DNA from: Epiperipatus broadwayi
Taxonomy: Eukaryota > Onychophora > Udeonychophora > Euonychophora > Peripatidae
DNA length: 64,000 nucleotides
NCBI GenBank assembly: GCA_028023455.1
Contig: JAQFVV010000504.1
Span: 390,049-454,048 of the forward strand
Direction of reading: 5' to 3'
This document shows positions 57,535 to 64,000 of the stretch, piece after piece. The stretch's first letter is position 1. Each line of letters opens with the position of its first letter. The position numbers and the translations under genes are program-made. Below the pieces are notes generated by a model, which ran no database searches, was not told the DNA's origin, and saw only the letters and a list, made by a program, of their open reading frames with translations.

Positions 57535-57789
57535 AAAGAACTCTTGAGCTTTTTAATCTAAGATAAGAAAAGCAATTATAAATATTGATAAAAATAAGTA
57601 GTTATTTGTGAATGGTGGTTAAAAAAAAAACCCTAAAAAAAAAAAAAAAAACGTCAATAAAAAAACAATTATTTACAAAAAATTAAAATCAGAAATAAAA
57701 TGATTAAATAGGCTTTTAATTAGACAAGTGATAATTTGTTGTGAGAACAAAATCACCAAGCACCCATCTTAATTAACCAATAAGGATAA

Positions 57790-57950
57790 AGTAGCTTTAC
57801 ATTTTATTTGACCATCTAGTGTAAGCTAGTAATCATTATCAGATGTATAAATATTTTTATTTTTAGTACTGGAATCCCCACCCTCAGACTGATTTCAGCT
57901 TTTGCTTTTATCAATGAGACCTTGGATTCAAAGTTAGAAGAAATGAATGT
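57790..57950 (-). repeat. Old hammerhead element relic
   Basis: The minus strand reads TCATTGATAAAAGCAAAAGC then TGAAATCAGTCTGAGG, and flanking ACCATCTAGTGTAAGCTAGT matches the element tail in reverse. The core is mutated (TTGATAA), so it is inactive. Confidence 0.55.
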
Positions 57951-58908
57951 ATGCACTCAGCAACTATCTTTAATTCCATTTTATGTATCAAACTTAAAAC
58001 TTTAAATTCAAATCAGCCTAAAGTTTTAAATCCCCCCAAAAATCTGCTTAGTTATATAGATTTGAAACGAGTTCAATAATCTAAATAGGGGGAGAGAATG
58101 AAATTAATAACCTTTAAAATTTAAATATGATAAATTCTTTCGAAAAACTGATACTTTTTGGCTCATTGTTGTGTGAGCAAATTGCTTCATCATGTAATAG
58201 TTATCTGGATAAAGACGAGGTTTCATTTTTAGCAATAAAGTGAAGCAGTAGAGTATATCAGTAACATTAGATCTATTAATCTCTTTTGCATTTCACATGA
58301 AGTATTTATAAAAATTATTAAAAGTAGTCACAAAAAATTCATGGATACTATTATATGATTTACCTAAGTTTTATGACCTACCTACCAGATGGCACTTTGA
58401 AAAAAAAAAAGGCAATGAAGAAAAGAAAATAATCAGTAAGAAATTAAATGAACATATCTGTCCAACAAAAATTTGCAAAGTAATAAAAAAAGTAACCCAC
58501 ATCAACTTGTCATGGTACTGATTGTGGCAAATATTTATTATAATAGAAGAATAAAATTAATTTATTACCATCATTTTTTTGGTCAAATATATGAATCATG
58601 CAGAAAAATTTCAAGACAAAATCAAGACCCATTCATCGCATTCTAACTTTCTGTATGTGAAACTACATTTCAGTAAGATGACCAAGATATGGACATGAAT
58701 TTAAGGAAGATTTAGATATGACAAATTTTGGGCACTTTTAATGGTCTGACATTATTCCAGCAAATATTCATGGATGAATAAAATTAAAACAATTAATTTA
58801 CTTTGGATATAATAAAAAAAATTGCAAGATAGAATAAAAATATAAAATTTGCATATTTCTTCCTCCTAACTTATAATTTTGTCCATTGATAAGCATTTTT
58901 TATCATCT

Positions 58909-59330
58909 TATGCAAACTTCAATAACTCTTTACATCTACAGTTATAATTAATTGCTCTCATTAGTTTTGACTTAATTAGTTCTAAGTTGCTTTGATTTTT
59001 CATATCAGTCTGTTCATTATTCATCAATGAAAAAAGTCTTTCAATATGTGCATTTGAGTCTGAGAAGCTTAAAACAAGGTCTAAGATTTTATTGAGGTTT
59101 AGAACATCAATTTTTTTTCTTAAATCACTAAAAATAGTGATCCAATTTTATTCTATAATACCTGCTTTTATTAAATTCACAATACTTTTTTCACACAGAC
59201 TTTCCTCATTTACAAAATCAAGATTAATTTTTTTTACAATGATTTGCAAATGTCCGAAAGTTTCAAGTTATAAATTTAATAGAAAAAAAAAAAAAAACAG
59301 ACAGGATTTCCATTTGATAACCCAAAATTC
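58909..59330 (-). pseudogene. hAT transposase C-terminal domain (second hAT family)
   Basis: The minus strand reads VLNLNKILDLVLSFSDSNAH, IERLFSLMNNEQTDMKNQSN and LELIKSKLMRAINYNCRCKE LLKFA before a stop at 58909-58911. SNAHIERLFSLMN is the hAT dimerisation signature of ZBED/KIAA1586-like transposases. It differs from the copy at 6580-6807, so two hAT lineages are present. Upstream sequence is frameshifted and its limits and termini were not found. Confidence 0.75.
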
Positions 59331-60002
59331 TTAGAAATGTATTTATGTAAGCAGGAATAGAAATTAACAAAATTATCTCTAGCACATTTCTGCAGGATGG
59401 ATTAAAACAATTGCCAATTTTTTTCCAGTGATATTTCTCTATCCTCTGCTGACTTTTATTATTTTAACATCACATTATTCCATAGCATTAACATGATGCT
59501 AAAATTAGCAGTTGTAAGAATTTTGGCAGAATGAATAAGTATGGCACCAATATTAGAAAAAAATTAAGCATCAAGTCTTAATAAATTCTTTTTCTGGATC
59601 TGCGTCATTAAAATGTTAATATTATTGGACATTCATTCACAATACTGGAATAACTTTTAAAAGATAACAAAGCTTTGTATTTATTTGTTCGCAGCTGATG
59701 ATAGGCAAAGCTAGCAGGAGGGGGGTCTCAACTCTGTTCTTTTTTTTAGTGATATAGAAAACTATCCGCATATTTTTTAAAACAATCATTTGAATATTCA
59801 ATTTAATTATCTGATACATATCTGGCATAATGTATGATCTAAGCAGTTTGCTTTAAGCACATTTTTATTATTTTCTTAAAGCATTTTGAAAAAAAAAAAA
59901 AAGAATTATGCTACCCAATATAAAGTTAAATTTTTTACATTTAATTTGTGTTTGAAATATTTTTTTATTGATAAAATAATTTTAGAAGTTGCACATAGAT
60001 TG

Positions 60003-60308
60003 CTAATATGTTTGAAAATAAAGACATATACATATGTGATAATCCAAAATAAGAGTCATAGATCAATTCATAGATCACATGACCCTATCTCTTAAGCTTG
60101 TAAGTTATAAACAGTGAGGATTGCCAATTCCTCTACAAGCTTTATGGTAAATGCTTAGCCAGAGCCAGCACTTAAAATGTCTCTGCCAGGAACCCCTCCC
60201 CAAACCCCTGACCATGGTTTCGTGCTTTGGCACTCCTCAGAGAGGTGGCAGGGTAGGTTCAGACACTAATATGTTTGGAAATAAAGACATATATATATAT
60301 ATGTGGTA
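60003..60308. repeat. About 230-bp insert between 40-bp direct repeats
   Basis: TAATATGTTTGAAAATAAAG... (from 60003) and TAATATGTTTGGAAATAAAG... (from 60269) are direct repeats of about 40 bp. Between them is a patch that is GC-rich for this window (CCAGGAACCCCTCCCCAAAC). It may be a SINE-like insertion or a local duplication; not identified. Confidence 0.5.
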
Positions 60309-60639
60309 ATGTAGTTTAAAAACTATTGGTGAAGGAGGGAGGAAGTTCAAATAAAGTTTACAAGTAATAAATCAACGTTTTTTAAAAGTTCCATTATCAT
60401 ATGTATTAGCTACATTTATTAGTTTTCACATGGAAGATAGATCTTATTTTTATCGTACAAACATTACAATAAATCTTACTCTGATCATTCATGATAGTAA
60501 CTTGCATTAAGAAGTTACATCGTAAAATCCTTTTTATCTATTTCAACATTAACCATGATTGGTAAACACACATATATACATTCAAGAAAACACACTTGCA
60601 TCTTCTCATAAAAGACTTGTATATATATATCTTCCATAA

Positions 60640-61720
60640 TTTTCAATCATTATCAATCTATTAGCAGGATGAAAATATCTTCAAATTTAATCTAATTTCT
60701 CTAATCCATAGTCTCTCATCTCTATATCTCATCAACAAACATTCTTATTTCATCCATCTCAAACAAGATTTCTTTTTAGATCTTTCCACTCTTAGGATGC
60801 AGTTTGTCTTGAAATGTTAATTTATTATCAACTCCTAGCAATATGCATATTCTAGCACCATTTCAATCTCTTAATTCCTTTAGTGAAGTCGGTACTTTTT
60901 ATTACCTCACTCAAGTATTCTTACTTTCAAACCCTTCTTAGTCTCCAATACTTACGTAGAGAGCTCCAAAATCTCTGTATTGTTCTTCTGTTAAGTATTC
61001 ATGTTTCGGATCCATACGTAAAACTGGTAAAATACATTTATTAAAAACTTTCTTTCAAACATATACACATATTTCCTTTTAGATGATTTCTAACAAAAGC
61101 AGACCAAGTTTAATTCTATGATTAATTTCATCCATTATGTTTCCATCTGTATTAAAATCTGACAAAGATATTTATAATTAATAGTTTTTTTGAATTTATG
61201 ATTATCAGTTTTTATTTTTCTCCTTCTGATAAAATCCATTGAATACTACTTTAGTCATTTTAGTATTTACCTTTACTCCTATTTTATTTTCATTTTATAA
61301 CTCATATTTCCTGAAGCATTATTTGCTAAAACCACATCATCATCAAAATTTAGATAATTTAAATATTCTTCAAGTACTTTTATTCTCTTAGCTTCCCATT
61401 TCAATCCACAAAATATTTCTTGTAAATTGGTGTAATAAGTTTTGGATATGGTATAACTCTGTTGCACACTTTTACCTACATTAATCTTCTTAATATCACT
61501 ATATAATCTAATCATTGCTCATTGAATTTTGATAAATATTCTGGGATTAAATTTTCAGGGTCCAAAGCCTTAGTCATTTGTGGAAATGCCAAATGCCTTT
61601 TTATAATCTACATATTTAAAATCTAATAGTAACTCATATTCAATGGTCATTTCTAACACTTCCTTTAATACATGGATGTGATCCATTATGCTAAAATCAC
61701 TTTTAAATATACATATGTAC
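60640..61720 (-). mobile_element. RTE-type LINE 3' half, degenerate
   Basis: It begins with the RTE 3' terminus (TCATTATCAATCTATTAGCA in plus). Minus-strand pieces include the open frame 61515-61279 with TNLQEIFCGLKWEAKRIKVL and NYLNFDDDVVLANNAS. The active-site box reads FDDDV. 5'-truncated near 61720. Confidence 0.82.
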
Positions 61721-61749
61721 TTTTTATATATTTTGGTCTTTAAGTAGTA

Positions 61750-64000
61750 AAAAAAACTCTGAATAAGACTGATAGTTAGTCAAAACTTGTTAAAGTTATT
61801 ATGTAGTTTAAATACAATAAAATATTGTATTTAGCATTGTGCTAAGTACATAGAAAAAATATTTTGGTACATTTGTTTATCATGTACCTATTAGAGATAA
61901 TGATTGATAAGATAAATTATAGTCATAATGGTCTTTTTTTATCTTCTCAGTCAATTTATTTTTAACATTCTAATATCACATAATGTAAAGTGTGCTGAAT
62001 GTGCCTGTATATCATATATATATAAAAAAACTTTTTAAATTTTACTAATTTTTGTTAAAAAAAAAAAAAATGAAATTAAGACTAAAATTTTATTAGTTGA
62101 AAAATGGAAATAATAATTTTTTAAAAATTCACTATGTAAACATCTAATCTTTATAATTATATTTGATAATTACAGACGATTTAAATCAAACAGTTAAGAT
62201 TCAACAGTTATGATTTTGTTTGAAAATGGTGCTTGGAAAAAAAGATATATAAAAAATTTAAGTCAAAGGATTATTTACTATTAGTTAAAATGCTAATGTT
62301 TGATCCCAGATGAGACTGTAATAGTTTAGGAGTTATTGGCAGTGATCTACTTAAGAATTTGCCAACCATGAACATCTGGATATACACTCCAGTCATCAGA
62401 AACAATGCTTTTAATGGTTATGGACAGTTTAGCTATCTTGTTATGGGGGAAAATGATTACATTTTTCAATGGCATGTATATAAATGTTCAATAAGCCAAA
62501 TGCTTTATCATTGTACAAATACAAGCACATTTTTATTTGATATTAATTTGTAAAAACCATTCAAGGTGTAGGAAAACAATGAACTATCTTCAGCGAAGAT
62601 TCAGTTCAATTTTTGAAAACCACTGTAGGATGTGATTATTTTATAAAAAATTATTACAAAAAAAAAAACTACTACTATTTTATTTAAATACATACAAATG
62701 CTGCAAAAGTACAAACCTATGTTCCACTCTTCTGATACATTTTTTAGATTACTTTAAATTAAAATCTAAGTTCCACTATTTACATTTATGTAGCATCGGT
62801 AATTGATTGTCAGCTATCTACATTTCCATTTTTATCTTTATTATTAAGTCTTTAAAGACTGCTTTGATTGAAAGAACACTGGGATGACTAATAGATCATT
62901 TAAGATTTCTTTAGAAATATGACAATTTATCGTAGTAATAGTACTTACAACTTAATTTATAAATTCAATGTAATGGTTTTTATTATTTTTTTTTTTTCCA
63001 ATTTCTAAAAGTCAATTGCAAATTTTCAAGATTTCTTTGGATTTCTCTTGTCCTTCATAATATACCTAATATCAGCTTACAAACGTTTGATTTAGAATTT
63101 GAAAGTTCTTTTGATCTTGTTTTGATAGATTTGTTTTATACATTTTTATTATTCTACTTTTTAAAAATTTATGTATATTTCTTTCTTCCTTCTTATTATT
63201 GGCTTTTTAAAAAGTAAGGAGAGGGGTGGGTAAATAATGGTCTCCTTATAGTATTAATATCTATTTCAAACAACCTGTTCTGATTTGTAATCAATCTACA
63301 GACTTACTGGGAAATTTTGTATGATTTATTCTTAAAACTTTTTTAAATTTCTTCTTTTCTTATTGGCTTTTAAAAAACATTGCATGACAATTTATTTTGG
63401 ACATTTTTTTGTCTTTAAAAAATTTTTTAAAATTTCTTATTGGTATTTTAAAAAAATGAGAGGGAAATGGGTAGTTGTAATTACTACATTTATTTAAAAT
63501 CCAATCAAACACTCCAAAATAAAAAATAAACTGTCTGGTTATGAAATAAATAAAAAAAAGAAGTTAACATAAAACTTTTATTGATTTGGATTTTGTTTTT
63601 AACTAAAAATAATGCAAATGTTTAAATGAAAAGCAAGATTATTGTTTCCAGAAACATTTTAAATCAGCTTAATTTGAACTAATTTCTAACAAGTTTAAAA
63701 ATAAAATATATTTATAGTCAATGATGCTAGCAGAAAAATGTTTCCCCTTTTTTTCATCTTTGACATTTTTTAAATTAAACATTTAATTTATATTAAAAAA
63801 AGTTGTTTAAAAAAAATAAAAAATCTATCAATGAAAACTAATTCTAGAGATTTTAGATTACACAGGAAGGTATAAATTTAGTCATATTTACTAGTTTAAT
63901 TTTCTACCCCACCCTCCCCACTTGGAAAAGAATTTTCTAAAGTCAGAAAAGAACAATACAAATTTCCAAACAATTTTTTTTTTTTTTCAATTACAAATGA
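61750..64000. other. AT-rich terminal stretch, no recognised gene
   Basis: Poly-A/T tracts and scattered short ORFs without domains (for example 62359-62553). The missing 5' exon of EED would be expected on the minus strand from here or beyond, but no convincing candidate was found. Confidence 0.35.

Noticed and set aside
59092-59334. Plus-strand ORF of 80 residues
   Set aside because: It is antisense to the hAT C-terminal region and Lys/Phe-rich by composition.

Overview
The window is AT-rich animal DNA carrying one recognisable host gene, and almost everything else in it is transposable-element sequence. The gene is EED, the WD40 subunit of Polycomb Repressive Complex 2. It lies on the minus strand in 11 exons from 44088 down to 1690. 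Every exon has GT/AG borders and the phases agree, giving about 398 residues up to the natural stop. Only the disordered N-terminus, roughly 40-45 residues in vertebrate EED, was not found. EED together with RTE, CR1-like, hAT and Penelope-like elements points to a metazoan. The sequence alone does not support naming the species.

EED introns come in two sizes. Four are tiny (65-96 bp) and six are large (about 4.2-9.4 kb). From low to high coordinate the large ones hold: 1817-7576, a hAT transposon with an intact terminal repeat and target duplication, split by a second 8-bp-TSD element; 7878-15641, mostly unique AT-rich DNA plus a 488-bp MITE; 15748-25140, a 3.7-kb APE-type LINE with a 16-bp target duplication, tRNA-like SINE fragments and a triplicated repeat next to an exon; 25275-33415, an RTE retrotransposon interrupted by a hammerhead element, a Penelope-like tandem/inverted structure, a foldback element and a CR1-like remnant; 33856-38007, two hammerhead elements; 38263-43944, a foldback MITE, an RTE 3' end and a second copy of the element that splits the hAT. 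Upstream of EED (44.1-64 kb) are a multiply nested RTE, a zinc-finger exon, a Penelope-like GIY-YIG endonuclease fragment, two further RTE copies, two tRNA-derived SINEs with target duplications, and a hAT transposase C-terminus.

The most interesting signal is a dispersed repeat carrying a type I hammerhead self-cleaving ribozyme. Several copies keep the CTGANGA and GAAA core boxes, stem II with a CACAA loop, a two-part stem I, and a palindromic CTAG stem III that suggests dimeric folding. Copies have 10-14-bp target duplications, shared 3' ends, and an inverted copy of the tail at the 5' end, as in Penelope-like elements. Two of them lie sense-oriented inside an EED intron. One sits at the 5' end of the LINE, inside that LINE's own target duplication, which suggests a chimeric insertion. 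Coordinates of TE edges without a target duplication are approximate, and no homology search or folding program was run.
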